Source: Polymyxa betae (Eukaryota > Endomyxa > Phytomyxea > Plasmodiophorida > Plasmodiophoridae). Taken from it: DNA of 21,833 nt. Where the stretch lies: positions 1 through 21,833 of the forward strand of contig RBZT01000708.1 in assembly GCA_003693705.1 (NCBI GenBank), read 5' to 3'. Of this stretch, positions 8,832-18,486 are shown one piece after another; positions within the stretch are counted from its first letter, which is position 1, and each line of letters starts with the position of its first letter. Under the pieces are notes generated by a model. The model saw only the letters and a program-made list of their open reading frames with translations, had not been told where the DNA came from and did no database searches. A program made the translations under genes and the position numbers.

Positions 8832-9025
8832 GAGACTGTGGGGACGACGGAGACGATGAGAACGAAGGAAAACAGTGAGGACGACGGAGACGGTGAGGAC
8901 GACGGAGACAGTGAGGACGACGGAGACGGTGAGGACGGCAGAACAATGGAGATGCTGGAGACGATGGGTACGGCGGAAGGCTGTTGGAACGACCGGGCCT
9001 GCGACGACGACGGCGGCGAAGAGGT
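8832..9025. repeat. 18-bp minisatellite, right half
   Basis: Three nearly identical 18-bp units GAGGACGACGGAGACRGT lie at about 8876-8930, flanked by degenerate ones (GGAGACTGTGGGGACGACGG and similar) from the copia boundary to about 9025. In one plus frame they read EDDGDG repeats and in minus frames Ser/Pro- or Arg/Pro/His-rich repeats. No frame extends into a recognised protein, so I treat it as a tandem repeat rather than a gene. Confidence 0.75.
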
Positions 9026-9089
9026 CGACGATGTGAGACGACCGATAGAGAGTTGTTGGTCAGAATGACCACCCACTGTGTGTGGGTGG

Positions 9090-9981
9090 CCGTTTGTCTT
9101 GGTGGGTGCGGCCACTGGCGCAGCCAGGTCTACTGTCATGGCCTGTGTGCATGACATTTGCCAGGCAATTGAAGTCATTTGTGGCAGCAGTGCCCTTCGC
9201 AAGCCTAGAATAGAAATTTACACGAGCTGCTGGACGAATCATACAAAGAAGGCTTCCCATGCTGCCTGGTTTCGATTGACTGTATGCATTGGACATGGAA
9301 ATTTGCCCATCAGCATGGGCTGGCATGTTCACAGGGAAAGAAGGAGAGCCAACGGTTGTATTAGAGGCTGTGGCTGACCATTCTTGTCGGTTTTGGCATT
9401 AGTTCTTCTGAATGCCAGGTTCCTTCAGCGATTCTGGATCGGTCGCCATTATTCCACGACATCTTGAACGGTCGATCACCAACAACGACTATAAAGTAAA
9501 TGGGAATACCCACTCTGTCCATTATTGGCTAGCAGACGGTAGCTACTTGCTTCGTAAAATCTATAGCGAAGCCTTCTACGAGAAAGCAAAAAATGTTGTC
9601 CCAGATACAAGAAAGCAAGCTCGAAAAGACATAGAGAGTGCCTTTGGAATGCTTCAAGCTCGTTTCCACGTTTTGACTATTCCTTGTAAGTTGTGGTCTC
9701 GCGAGTGCATGTATCTAGTGATGAAGACCTGCGTTATCCTACACAGCTTGATCTTAGAATACGAAAATCGACACGACCTTGATTCCAAATATATCAATGA
9801 TGTTGTTTACCAGCCCAAACATCCATTTACAGTGAGTGCTCGCAGTCGAATTATTGTTTTTCAAAAGATGAAAAAGAAGATTGAATCGTCGCGAATTTTA
9901 AATGCTTCAATGCATACTAAGCTGCAATGCGACCTCTTGGAACATATTTGGAATTACTCTGGACAGGTAGCAGAAGAATGA
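9090..9981 (+). pseudogene. Harbinger A transposase (plant transposon protein type), broken
   Basis: This is a Harbinger-superfamily DDE transposase of the type annotated as 'plant transposon protein' (PF04827-like). Blocks in order: HDICQAIEVICGSSALRKPR (about 9148-9207), ELLDESYKEGFPCC then SIDCMHWTWK (about 9225-9303; the DCMHW motif carries the first catalytic Asp). After a one-base shift come CPSAWAGMFTGKEGE and VVLEAVADHSCRFWH. Then GMPGSFSD in one frame and LDRSPLFHDILNGR in another, and VNGNTHSVHYWLADGSY (about 9499-9550). The C-terminal part has ARKDIESAFGMLQARFHVL (about 9625-9680; catalytic Glu region) and LWSRECMYLVMKTCVILHSL. From 9499 to the TGA at 9979-9981 the frame is intact (about 160 codons). 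Upstream there are at least three frameshifts and two stops. The convergent SANT-type partner ends 59 bp away. Confidence 0.88.
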
Positions 9982-10040
9982 AGATTTAATTGAAGAATAC
10001 ACTATCCACTTCTCCTAGATGGACTCCAATACAGCCTCGT

Positions 10041-10876
10041 CTATCGCTTCTCCTTCGTGACACATCGAACTTTCAGCAAAGCAAGCTCCTGTTTCTCCCG
10101 GGTCAACTTCATCTCATCGTCGAGTAAGGCTTCCTGTTGCTTTAACTTTAGAAACTCTTTAATCTCCTCCGATTCATTGAAAATAGTGAAAATGTAAAGC
10201 GTTCCTTCAGAAAAGCAGTCCTTTCTTCGGCATTGTCTGCCATTCGTTTGTAATAAGCGGCCCGTTCGAGATTGGATGTTGAAGAGGTTTGAAATTTCAG
10301 TTTCTCAGCCGCCTTCTTTCCGATCCCAGGGCGAGGTGTCATTTTCAAAGATCTGCTTGAACAAGATGACCCTCGATTTTGCATATCTTGAGACACTAAA
10401 CCCATTTCTTCTTGGTTTATTGGTTCTTCTTCATCGTTGTCCAATTCGAGGGCTTTTTTCATATGCAGAGACATTTCGTTATTATTAATGCAAATGTTGG
10501 GCAGATTTTTTTACCTGCTTCCAGCTGAGTTCGTGTGAGAATGGTTTGACGGTATCGGTTTGAAAATACTGCTTTGCGAGAGTCAGGTAATTTTCCATCG
10601 ACCACCAGAATGGTATTCCCCAACAGCTTTATCCATGCACGCCGTAAATTTCAGCAGAGCCCTCTGAATAGTGTTGGTCCAGCGATTACGGATAGCACCG
10701 GCCGAACGATCTTGGACAGTAACGTCTCCCATCCGCTCAGCGAATCGACTAATAATTTTGCCATAATATGAATCAGAGTCCTGATCGGTGCCGACTGAAG
10801 CATCTGTCGTAACATCTTTGTAGGCGATTGTGAAGTTCAGGTCCTCCAGCGGTTCAAAGCTTTTGAATCCAGTCAC
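10041..10876 (-). pseudogene. Harbinger A partner: SANT/Myb-like DNA-binding protein
   Basis: Harbinger elements usually carry a second gene for a Myb/SANT-type protein that binds the element ends and helps import the transposase. On the minus strand this frame has an N-terminal SANT-like domain: FEPLEDLNFTIAYKDVTT, DSYYGKIISRFAERM, GAIRNRWTNTIQRALLKF (10583-10876). After a stop the reading continues through QYFQTDTVKPF and HELSWKQ (about 10515-10560). A C-terminal part follows with RPGIGKKAAEKLKFQ (about 10315) and a long coiled coil, KEFLKLKQQEALLDDEM and LTREKQELALLKV, ending in TAG at 10041-10043. RPxGxKxAK followed by a coiled coil resembles the NAM-associated C-terminal domain (PF14303-like). 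Frameshifts at about 10185 and 10590 and a possible intron starting GTAAAAAA at about 10513 break the frame. Confidence 0.75.
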
Positions 10877-10959
10877 CTTACCTTATAAAGTTGGGCTTCG
10901 CTTCACTCATGACTACAATTCGTCAAGTGGTCAGATGATGTCCCAAATTTAGCACGCAG

Positions 10960-11092
10960 TTTAACGGATCGTTAAATCTGATTGTTTATATAGAATTTAA
11001 CGACGTCGCGCTGGACTCAAATTTCACTATCGTTATCGTCAGATTTAGTGATAACGATAACGATAACTGCGCTCCGCTATACATGCCCTTAG
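10960..11092. repeat. Subterminal inverted repeats next to Harbinger A
   Basis: TTTAACG (10960-10966) pairs with CGTTAAA (10970-10976) across GAT. TATCGTTATC (11028-11037) pairs perfectly with GATAACGATA (11050-11059) across 12 nt. The outer edge, read inward on the minus strand from 11092, begins GGGCATGTATAGCGGAGC and is followed outward by TTA, the preferred Harbinger target trinucleotide. I infer this is the right terminus of Harbinger A. I could not find its matching left end. Confidence 0.5.
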
Positions 11093-11199
11093 AATTAACC
11101 TAACAATTAAACTGGGACAAGTCCAGACCAAACCACGCAACCTAACAAATGGAGAGCCAAAATCCAACGGCGCACATATTTTTTGATTCCTGAAGCCAA

Positions 11200-11761
11200 A
11201 ATCCTCTAGCCAAACTTTGAGCCACGGAGTTCCGACGCAGTTTCTGCGACAGGAACGGGCTGCGCAACGAGAACAGCTCTCTCTTATCTTAGATTGAACT
11301 ACTGCAGGCGATTCACCAATCTTTGAACAGCATCGAACGGGCAGCCATAAGCAAGCACCATGAAGGCATCAACGACATTCTGCATGCTATCATAGATGAT
11401 CCTGGATAACCAAGCGCATCTTTTAAAAAACTATTCTCTCCTGAGCCAAAGGCTACCGCAGGCCAATAGAAACAGAAGGCTACACCATGCGAGACAGAGA
11501 GTGAAGTGGCTGAGAAGAAACCAGCGAAACTATCAAAGGCTCACTGTCTCCAGGAAACAGGCGTCTTCTATAGCTGATATTTCAGCAGACCTTCGAAAGA
11601 GCGTCGAGCCTCGTGAGAAGTTTAGTAGGCTTCAAGAGGCTCTTCTTGCTCAGGCAAATAGTGCCAAGTTTCAAAACCTCCAGAAGGCCCGAGAAATCGG
11701 TTTGATTTCTGAGACAGAATTTCTAGAGAAGGCAAAAGGTTTATTGTTGTGGCATGATTAA
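11200..11761 (+). pseudogene. Harbinger B partner: coiled-coil protein, non-Myb
   Basis: Plus-strand reading in two main frames: VPTQFLRQERAAQREQLSLI (about 11230-11290), ELLQAIHQSLNSIERAAI and HEGINDILHAIIDDPG (11297-11405), EVAEKKPAKLSKAH (about 11500-11545), then SIADISADLRKSVEPREKFS and LQEALLAQANSAKFQNL, ending ISETEFLEKAKGLLLWHD with TAA at 11759-11761. It is mostly helical, Gln- and Lys-rich. The last 40 residues resemble the generic short C-terminal oligomerisation pattern 'Lx(D/E)xGxITxxEFxxxKxxLL' (SHOCT-like). No SANT/Myb signature is seen. Two or three stops and at least one frameshift make it a pseudogene. The stop lies about 5 bp from the stop of the convergent transposase, so the two belong to one element. 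Function is unknown; by analogy it would be the transposase's helper. Confidence 0.55.
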
Positions 11762-11766
11762 TCTGA

Positions 11767-12900
11767 TCAGAAATCGCCTTCCCATCCACCTTCCGTGTTT
11801 CTTTCTACACCGATATCTGCATTCATATCATTTCGACGTCGTTGCAGAAAATTAGTCATGATGGCAGCTGCACGAAACAGATGTGGGAATTTTTCGTGCT
11901 TCACATCGATTATTTCATCATCCGACGCCATTTTCGTTTGAGGACTCCTATTCCCCACTCAATTTGAACTCGATATCCCGCGTGCATGGTGTTAAAAGCA
12001 TCAATCACAGAAATTTCACCGCCTTCAACAGTTTCTCGTCTCCCGATTCTACGCATGATAAACATTTCCTCGCCGAAGTAGCCAGGATCGCCAAGGAAGT
12101 ATTCAAGTACTCATCTGTATGAGCAAAATAGCGACGCCAATCTTTGTAAAGGTCTGACAGCCTCAAGCAACTGACATCATGAAAAGATCCTGGATAGCCA
12201 ACGGCCCGTTGCGATCAACAACGACAGTATTGTTGAAGCAATACTTTGACTTACGGCCGCTATACCAAAGTCTCTGGCGATCGCCACGAACCTCTGCCGA
12301 TGGACGAGGGATCTCGATTAGAGTACCATCGATAAACCCGATGCAACCAAGAAAATCTGGAAGAAATTGGGCTAGGGCATGACGTTCATTGGCATTTGGC
12401 CATTGAAGTTCATGCTTCAGAGCCTCATTGACACAGATAACGACAAAAATGGAATCATCACAAGCAGATGACTTTGACCAATTCCAATTAAATGAATCAA
12501 AACGAACGATGTTGTCATGTTTTAGGTAAAATACCAGGTGTAGAACCCGTTGCTCAGGAGAGAGCTTCGGTGGCCGACCGAAATTCGACTTGGGGGCTCC
12601 AGTTGTTCGAGCAGTATTTGCAATCAATGGACAGACAGCACTGCACAGCTCCTCGAATTCTTCGATAGTAAAATTGGTAAGCATCTTGAGTAAAGAAGGA
12701 AATTGCATCAAGATAGCAAGCAGATCTCGAAGGCCAGTCGATGGAAATACAAACGATTGATCCTGCTCACTCAGTTCGTCGTCGTCGAATAGATACCAGG
12801 TGTTGAAGGAGCCAATGGCAACAGCGCCAATGGCCGCCAACTCTACCTCCGAAATGTCTAGAAAATCCATGGATGTATTTAAATCCATGGCGCCTTCCAT
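11767..12900 (-). pseudogene. Harbinger B transposase (DDE_Tnp_4-like), lightly broken
   Basis: An ATG at 12898-12900 opens 245 clean codons. The N-terminal half is helical; LSPEQRVLHLVFYLKHDN (residues about 113-130) and SKSSACDDSIFVV precede the catalytic core. The first Asp is in CIGFIDGTLIEIPRP (Asp at residue 191, about 12328-12330), followed by YSGRKSKYCFNNTVVVDR. Near 12195 the frame shifts, giving GYPGSFHDVSCLRLSDL, then after another shift YFLGDPGYFGEEM (about 12075-12115) and the Glu motif IEWGIGVLKRKWRRMM (about 11920-11970). A TAA or third shift follows, then KFPHLFRAAAIMTNFLQRRR and a stop at 11767-11769. All DDE landmarks are present and damage is limited to about three shifts, so this is the best-preserved nuclease in the window. 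It is not closely similar to Harbinger A. Confidence 0.88.
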
Positions 12901-13281
12901 AGATGATCACAGAACAGAGTTGCGAACCCCTACATACCCTACCAAACTACACCCGCAAACAAAATTGGCCAAACTTTGTACTCTGACCAAGAATTAACGG
13001 ACAGAGGCAAAGTCAGGCGAGTGCGCAGTTTTTGACGTTCAAAATCCGGCCAATTAACGGACATGTTTATTGGAAGGTGTAATTCCGCTCAGACTTTTTG
13101 GTGTGTTGAAGCCAGGATCATCTCATGTTTTTTGAACGAGTCCCTGACCTTCCGGAAGAATGGCCAGCCAGGATTCCGTCGTTCAAGATGGACATGATGC
13201 CTCACAGCAGAATGCTCCCATGCCAACGTCCAGGACGTGCGGGCCAGTATCACACGCAGTATAGAGATTCTTTAACAAGCA
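12901..13281. other. Spacer between Harbinger B and the gypsy remnant
   Basis: No gene is recognised. AATTAACGGAC occurs twice in direct orientation at about 12992 and 13052, possibly a subterminal repeat of Harbinger B. 13100-13280 may include a leader of the gypsy element, but no LTR or primer site could be defined. Confidence 0.4.
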
Positions 13282-14233
13282 ATGGCTACACACAGCGCCG
13301 AACTGGAGTCATTGTACAACGAGGATTACGAGTCCATGTCTTCCACCAACAGACGGAACGTGGACAATCGCATCAACGCCCTCATCGATTTGATCAAGTC
13401 GACTGAGGTCCGAATCGATGCCGCTCGGAGGAGCTACTCAGCTCTGGCTCCGATCCAAGTACAGGCTCCAGCTTCGTCGCCGGTCACTGAACCCACTTAA
13501 CTGGCGTACGCCACCTCCGAACCGTCGGCCAGGCAAGCACGGCTGCCGTCCGGTCTCCCCAAGTTTAAACGACCAACAGCCCAAGATCCGAGCGCTGCCG
13601 AAGACTTTCTCTCGGAGTTTCGAGCTCGCCTATGCTGACGGATATCCGTTGGAGCGATACCCTGAGGATCACGCAGCCTGCTGTGAGCGCTTGGAAGGCG
13701 ACTGGGTCTTCGAAAATCTTGTTAGAGAAGGCGGTACTTGGTCTGACACACGAGAATTATTCCTCAAGCATTTTGTTAGCGACGATATCCGCTTTTATTT
13801 CGAAAACGATCTCATTCACAGCCAATGATTTCAAGGAGTTTCCATAATGGCATTCGCGGACCGGTATCTAGGACGGATGAAAAGGGCTAACAGGAGTCCG
13901 GATCAAGTTCATGAGTTCACTACCGAGTTCATCGGCCAGCTGCCTCGCTCAGCAGTTAACTGGCTGTACTCTATTAAGGCAGCGAACCCTGAAAAGATCA
14001 ACACCGTGCGCAAAATTGTCAACGCCTTGACCTTATTTTGCTCCGTGTACCGTTCCTCAGCCCAGAACGTTCGTCAAGATTCGTCGTGTAACAATAACAC
14101 GAACGCAGCCACCTCATCGTCGTCGTCATCACCAACACACAGTTCCTCCCGGAACTCCTCTCGACAGCAATTATACTGCTCCGTTCACGGCCACGGCGGT
14201 CACAAGTCCGAGGACTGCAGAAAACTCCACTAG
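13282..14233 (+). pseudogene. Ty3/gypsy gag
   Basis: An ATG at 13282 starts MATHSAELESLYNEDYESMS, a helical N-terminus (72 codons to a TAA at about 13498). The capsid part shifts frame: DGYPLERYPEDHAACCERLE, DWVFENLVREGGTWSDTREL and FLKHF (13640-13780), the usual gypsy gag pattern 'W...L....TWxxxRxxFxxHF'. A further shift gives FADRYLGRMKRANRSPDQVH and EFIGQLPRSAVNWLYS. A Ser/Asn-rich linker ends in YCSVHGHGGHKSEDCRKLH, a CHHC-like knuckle, with TAG at 14231-14233. Gag multimerises around element RNA. The family is clear. At least two frameshifts and stops prevent translation as one protein. Confidence 0.82.
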
Positions 14234-14299
14234 GGGAAGGCCACCGACAACTCCGGCCTGACCGACAATAGTAACACAGCTACTCAATCAGGGGCCAGT

Positions 14300-14920
14300 A
14301 TGTCCAACGGACCAAAATGTCACCGATGTCAGAAAATTGGACATGTTGCTGGGACCTGTCGCTGTCATAATCCTGTTGAGGATCCCGATTCCGGCAAAAC
14401 GTCGTCAGCGTCATCTAATGTTGCCGCTAATCACTGTATTCAGGGCGCCTCTATTGAGGAGATTGACGAGTCCGACCCCGTAATTACGAACGACTCCGTA
14501 GAAAGTTTCCACAATCTGTTCGATAGTGTGGAGTCAATTCGCAGCTCCGAATCTGAATTCCATCCAGCCGTCGACAGCAATACCAACTTCTCAACAGCCA
14601 TTTTCACAGCCATTCTTCTCGACGACAAGGAAGTGCAGGCTTACGTCGATACCGGCGCTTCCAGCTCCACCATTTCTAAAGATCTGTTTGGCACCCTCTC
14701 TGAGCTGACCGCAGACGCGCTCATCGTATCAGATCCGAATGAAGGGTCAGCGTATCTCGCTCGGTGTGAAGGGCCAGTACGCCCCGCGACCGGGCATGAC
14801 AATGGTCCCGGTTCGCTACGGCCACAGTGACTTTAGGTTTCAGTTCGACATAGGTGAACCCCCCGGAAGGCGTTACCGTTATAATGGGGCGTGATTTGCA
14901 ACGCTGTCTCGGCATCGGTG
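14300..14920 (+). pseudogene. Gypsy zinc knuckle and aspartic protease
   Basis: Same orientation as gag and 66 bp downstream. KCHRCQKIGHVAGTC fits a classical CCHC nucleocapsid knuckle (C-x2-C-x4-H-x4-C, about 14321-14365). An acidic linker follows, then the retropepsin active site VQAYVDTGASSSTISKDLF (DTGAS at about 14648-14665). After a shift near 14770 a second frame reads EGVTVIMGRDLQRCLGIGV (about 14860-14915), the conserved 'xILGxDxL'-type protease C-terminal motif. Downstream, where RT should begin, the sequence becomes a Pro/Ser-rich linker and no RT motif appears. Confidence 0.82.
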
Positions 14921-15059
14921 TCTGCGGCCTCCAGCTGACGCGCTCCCAGGCATCTCGGGTGACCCCGGCTCCGGCCGATGGCTCTCCGCCACAGACCGAC
15001 AATATCCGGGATAGTCCGCCACGCACATTGGCGACGCACCTGATCCTGTTAAGCACTGT

Positions 15060-15312
15060 TCAGCGTAATCAATCAATTCCAGTCAGCAGTGTCTGTACGT
15101 TGCCGAAGGCTGCCATAGAGAATGCGCATCCCTATGGGCATTTCAGAGTGAAAGCAACTTTAACGGGCCTTCGTAATGATGGGACTATATGGCGGTCGAT
15201 GAGCAAAAACGTTGAGGAGGCCCTCCGTCGTTTTGTACTTTGCCAACGATACAGACGCTCTCTAAATCGACCAATAAATCGACCAATGATCAATAAAATG
15301 ACCAATGCGTAA
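15060..15312 (+). pseudogene. Gypsy integrase H2C2 zinc-finger fragment
   Basis: Plus-strand reading ENAHPYGHFRVKATLTGLR, NDGTIWRSMSKNVEEALRRF, VLCQRYRRSL (15118-15260) matches the integrase N-terminal zinc finger of Ty3/gypsy elements (H-x3-H ... C-x2-C). The first Cys of the usual CxxC has become Phe (RRFVLC), which would destroy zinc binding. The rest of integrase is absent; the frame ends in a short tandem repeat. The integrase piece lies in one open frame with the post-protease linker (14854-15312), so RT and RNase H were removed by an internal deletion of roughly the size of those domains. Confidence 0.75.
15264..15307. repeat. 12-bp tandem repeat at the gypsy/MULE junction
   Basis: AAATCGACCAAT occurs twice head to tail (15264-15275, 15276-15287), with a diverged third copy at 15296-15307. 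It marks the boundary between the gypsy remnant and the MULE gene and may be a breakpoint scar. Confidence 0.6.
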
Positions 15313-15387
15313 ATTTTGCGTGGTGCTCTGTAGAATCCCTGTTATCGCGCTGGGTTTGATTTGCAAGCTGAACTGGATTTCTAAAAA

Positions 15388-18026
15388 ATGCAATCTCCTT
15401 CTGATCGAAATGCACCCATTGTCATTGATGGATGCAAATACGTTTATCATTCAACGTATAGTAATGGCTTGCAGTATTACAGATGCAGCCAGTGGCGTAA
15501 AACCAAAAAACGTCCTAATGCTGCAATCCTTATTCACCCAGATCGGAATGTCGATAAAGAGTTCGTCTCCCAGCCTCATTCTTGTCGTGATTGCAGAACC
15601 GAACATTCTGTCCAAGTTATCGACGTCACGGAAGAAGTGAGTAATCTCAATCTCGATACGCGATATCAGATGAAACAATTAATTTTATGTTTCAATCTTA
15701 GATGAAAGATTTAACCGACAGTCTGGCAATTTCTTTAAACGATGACTGCGTCATCAATCTGGATTGAAATCAGAAACGCTATTCTTTCTAAATACGAGGC
15801 AACGCCGGTGCATATGATGACAAAAGCGGAAGCAATCGCACGTGTTGAGAATCAGCGTCATGGAGCGCGCAGAGCTGATAGGCTTCAAGATATTGTAGTC
15901 CCAAAGTTGGCCCTTTCGACAAATGGGTTGACTTCTTTCTTGCCTTTTAACACGCCGATCTACGATCCTTCTTCAGGAACAGCTCAACACCGTCTCGTAG
16001 GATGGTCGCACGCCGGCCCGCGTCGAATTCTTCGTTATCCGGGGGTACGCCTGTTTATCGATGCAACATTTAAAGTTGCTCCACAGCCATTCAAGCATTT
16101 GTTAGTGATCATGGCAAGGGATGCAGCCAGTGATAGGTATATTCAGTATTCCATATCCTTATGACTGGTAAATCTGCATTTCTTTACCAGTTTGCGCTCA
16201 ACCTTTGCGTCGCAGTTAATGGCGGCTGTATCAAAGTCGCGACGGTCACTTGCGATTTCGAGAAAGGTTTGATGCAAGCAATCAAATGTACGCAGTTTAT
16301 TCCGAAGACTTAACAAATAATACTGTATTTAGGGGTGTTTGGAAATCAGGCGCTCATCATCGGGTGTCTGTTTCACTGGAAACAGGCCAACAGTAGTCAG
16401 CTTATCAGCCTGCAGATTTCTGATGATACTATCGGAAGACTGATGAGGCCTGGCGTATTGGACGTCCTAACAGTGCATTCGCATAGCGAAATTCCAACTT
16501 TAGGATTTGACTACGTACGCCATAAGATCCGGCTAACTGAAGACAGCGAAGTCGCCAAGCTCGAGTCTTTCTTTGAATACTTTCGCGCAACGTTGATCAG
16601 GCAGTTTCCACCCCACGAATGGAATGTTCATTCTCACATCAATGCCAACAAGATTGCGAACCGGACCAACAATGCCTTGGAATCCTACCATGGGCATTTT
16701 AATGGGTTATTTACACATCCTCATCCAAATCTTCTGGATTTTGTTGAAAGTCTGCGAACTGATTGTGAGCAGCTTTTCCAAGATTACCAGGATTGCCAAG
16801 CAGGTCTGGCATTGCCTCCACGACACAGGGCAACAATGATTCAGGATTCAACAATTATCCCTGAAGTGTATCGGGTGTTTCGCTCAAGGAACCTCTCTGC
16901 TGCAGTCCAGTCCAGTAAAATTGGTTTCAATTTAGATGTGGTTTCCTGTCTGATGCGTTTTTTAGATTACTCACAGGCGCCATCCGCTGCGATTTCCTGC
17001 CATTGTGCTGCGTTCTGCTATCGATGATCAATCTTCGTCATTCGTCGCTCAATTAGATGGCCAAGGTATCAGTTTATTTTGCAAATCATATATGTTTACT
17101 AACACTCGGGTTTAGATGTTACAGCCATGCCAACGCGTCTCCAGCTTCGTTATTTCTTGATCATGATAATCATTCATGTTCCCTGCCTGTTCAACGAAGC
17201 GCTGAATTTGAAGGTGTGGATTCCCTTGTAATCAGCTCTGACGACTCGCTGAAGTTTGTTATTAGCTGACTCAACGGATTCTAATGGATGCCAACCCGCG
17301 CTTCTGGAATCTGAATACTCTTCCGATGCCGATGATGTACTATCACCGCGATCTCCATCCTGCATCTTCGGAGGTGATTCAGTTGCTGTTGAGAGATCAC
17401 CTAGCCCAAAATCCTTTCAAACGTCTTCCGAAGATGACGATAGTTGCTTCAGTTCTGAAGGTAAGCGAAATTTTATGGTTATTCAGATTTTGGCAACATT
17501 AAAATCGGTTTTGATTTCAAACATTGTGGGAAGAGTTTTCTGAGGGTTGAATGCCCAAAAGATTATTGTCATCAATAAACTTCTACAATTCACAGCTTAA
17601 TGAGTGTAATGTTTTAGAGACCTATGAAATTCTTTATTTCCCACAGCCGAACCCCAATGAATATCACGATTCTGAAGACGATGAAAGTGAGTAGTGGCAG
17701 CTCCTTGGGTGCAACCCAGTTTAACACTTTATTATTAATACTTCATTATAGATCTTGATTCAGAAGAAGAACAGACCAGCTTTCAAAGCATGTTATTCGA
17801 GGGAAGGATTTCTCCAATTGAACCTTGTGTAGGTGACTGTCATGCCTGCTCTATAGCGTCAGGCTTTGCTGGCGATTACTATATCGTTCCAATACCAGAA
17901 CAGCGATTGCTGCAAAAGGCATTCATGTATATGAATTCGCCAGTTACTGATATATCAAAGAAAAGACCTAAAATTAGGCTTCAGGATGTAGCGGTTTCGT
18001 CTCGAGAACGGGGCACGTTTCAATAA
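15388..18026 (+). pseudogene. MULE-type transposase gene with FLYWCH-like finger and five introns
   Basis: Exon 1 (ATG 15388) encodes a FLYWCH-like zinc finger: VIDGCKYVYHSTYSNGLQYY, YRCSQWRKTKK, then QPHSCRDC. Exon 2 has IWIEIRNAILSKYEATP and the MULE core LFIDATFKVAPQPFKHLL (first Asp, about 16045-16100), then after a one-base shift at about 16150 VFHILMTGKSAFLYQF and VTCDFEKGLMQAI (second Asp). Exon 3 carries ALIIGCLFHWKQ, the conserved Cys/His motif, and NRTNNALESYHGHFNGLF (about 16655-16710). The C-terminal exons encode an acidic Ser-rich tail and PCVGDCHACSIA. Introns by GT-AG: 15637-15701, 16288-16332 (45 bp; joins QAIK to WVFGNQ in frame), 17066-17115 (branch TACTAAC at 17097-17103), 17461-17617, 17687-17751 (joins DDE to NLDSEEE in frame). 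Breaks: frameshifts at about 15740, 16150 and 17265, and TGA at 17025-17027. The preserved splice joins mean it was a real spliced gene until fairly late. Confidence 0.82.
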
Positions 18027-18040
18027 AGCGTTGAATTGGA

Positions 18041-18486
18041 TTGTCTTTAATTGGGCCGGGGATGGTGATCACTGTTACGGACGAGGGTAGCAGAAACCGT
18101 CGGCAGTCGGCTCGTGCCCATAACGGACGTAGCGAGGCTGTGGAAGACCAGCCTGAGGGAGATTCCTCACCTAGTACTGTCGATGATGACGGGAACGGTT
18201 CTTCACCCAATGATTCGGATGACGATGAGGGGACGCTACAAGTGCCCAGACAGATCGAGACGCCGAACGTCAACAGCAATGCGTTCAGGATTCTGACACA
18301 CAATCTGATGATCAACCAATTCGCTCGAGCCGTCACTATCAATCAGCCAGCTCTAAAGTCATGTCCGAGACGATGAAAATGCTGAAGTCAATGCGTGATG
18401 AAGTCGCAGATACAAAGAGGGAGCGTGACAAATACCACACGAGGGCTCGAGAATGGCAAGCTCGTTGCGAGCAGGAGAAAGCATAG
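18041..18486 (+). CDS. Short acidic, coiled-coil protein fragment
   Basis: A frame starting near 18041 (ATG at about 18062) reads TDEGSRNRRQSARAHNGR, an acidic stretch DSSPSTVDDDGNGSSPNDSD, then VPRQIETPNVNSNAFRILTH. After one shift near 18340 it continues VMSETMKMLKSMRDEVADTK and ERDKYHTRAREWQARCEQEK to a TAG at 18484-18486. An acidic linker followed by a charged coiled coil is the usual C-terminal half of SANT/Myb-type transposon helper proteins, so this may be the tail of such a gene. No DNA-binding part is present. It lies 14 bp after the MULE stop on the same strand. Confidence 0.4.

Noticed and set aside
8751-9068. Plus-strand frame with EDDGDG repeats as an acidic protein gene
   Set aside because: It begins inside the copia LTR and is simply the 18-bp minisatellite read in a multiple-of-three frame; no non-repeat domain follows.
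13047-13062. AATTAACGGAC direct repeats as terminal inverted repeats of Harbinger B
   Set aside because: Both copies are on the same side and in the same orientation, and no inverted partner was found near 11100-11150.
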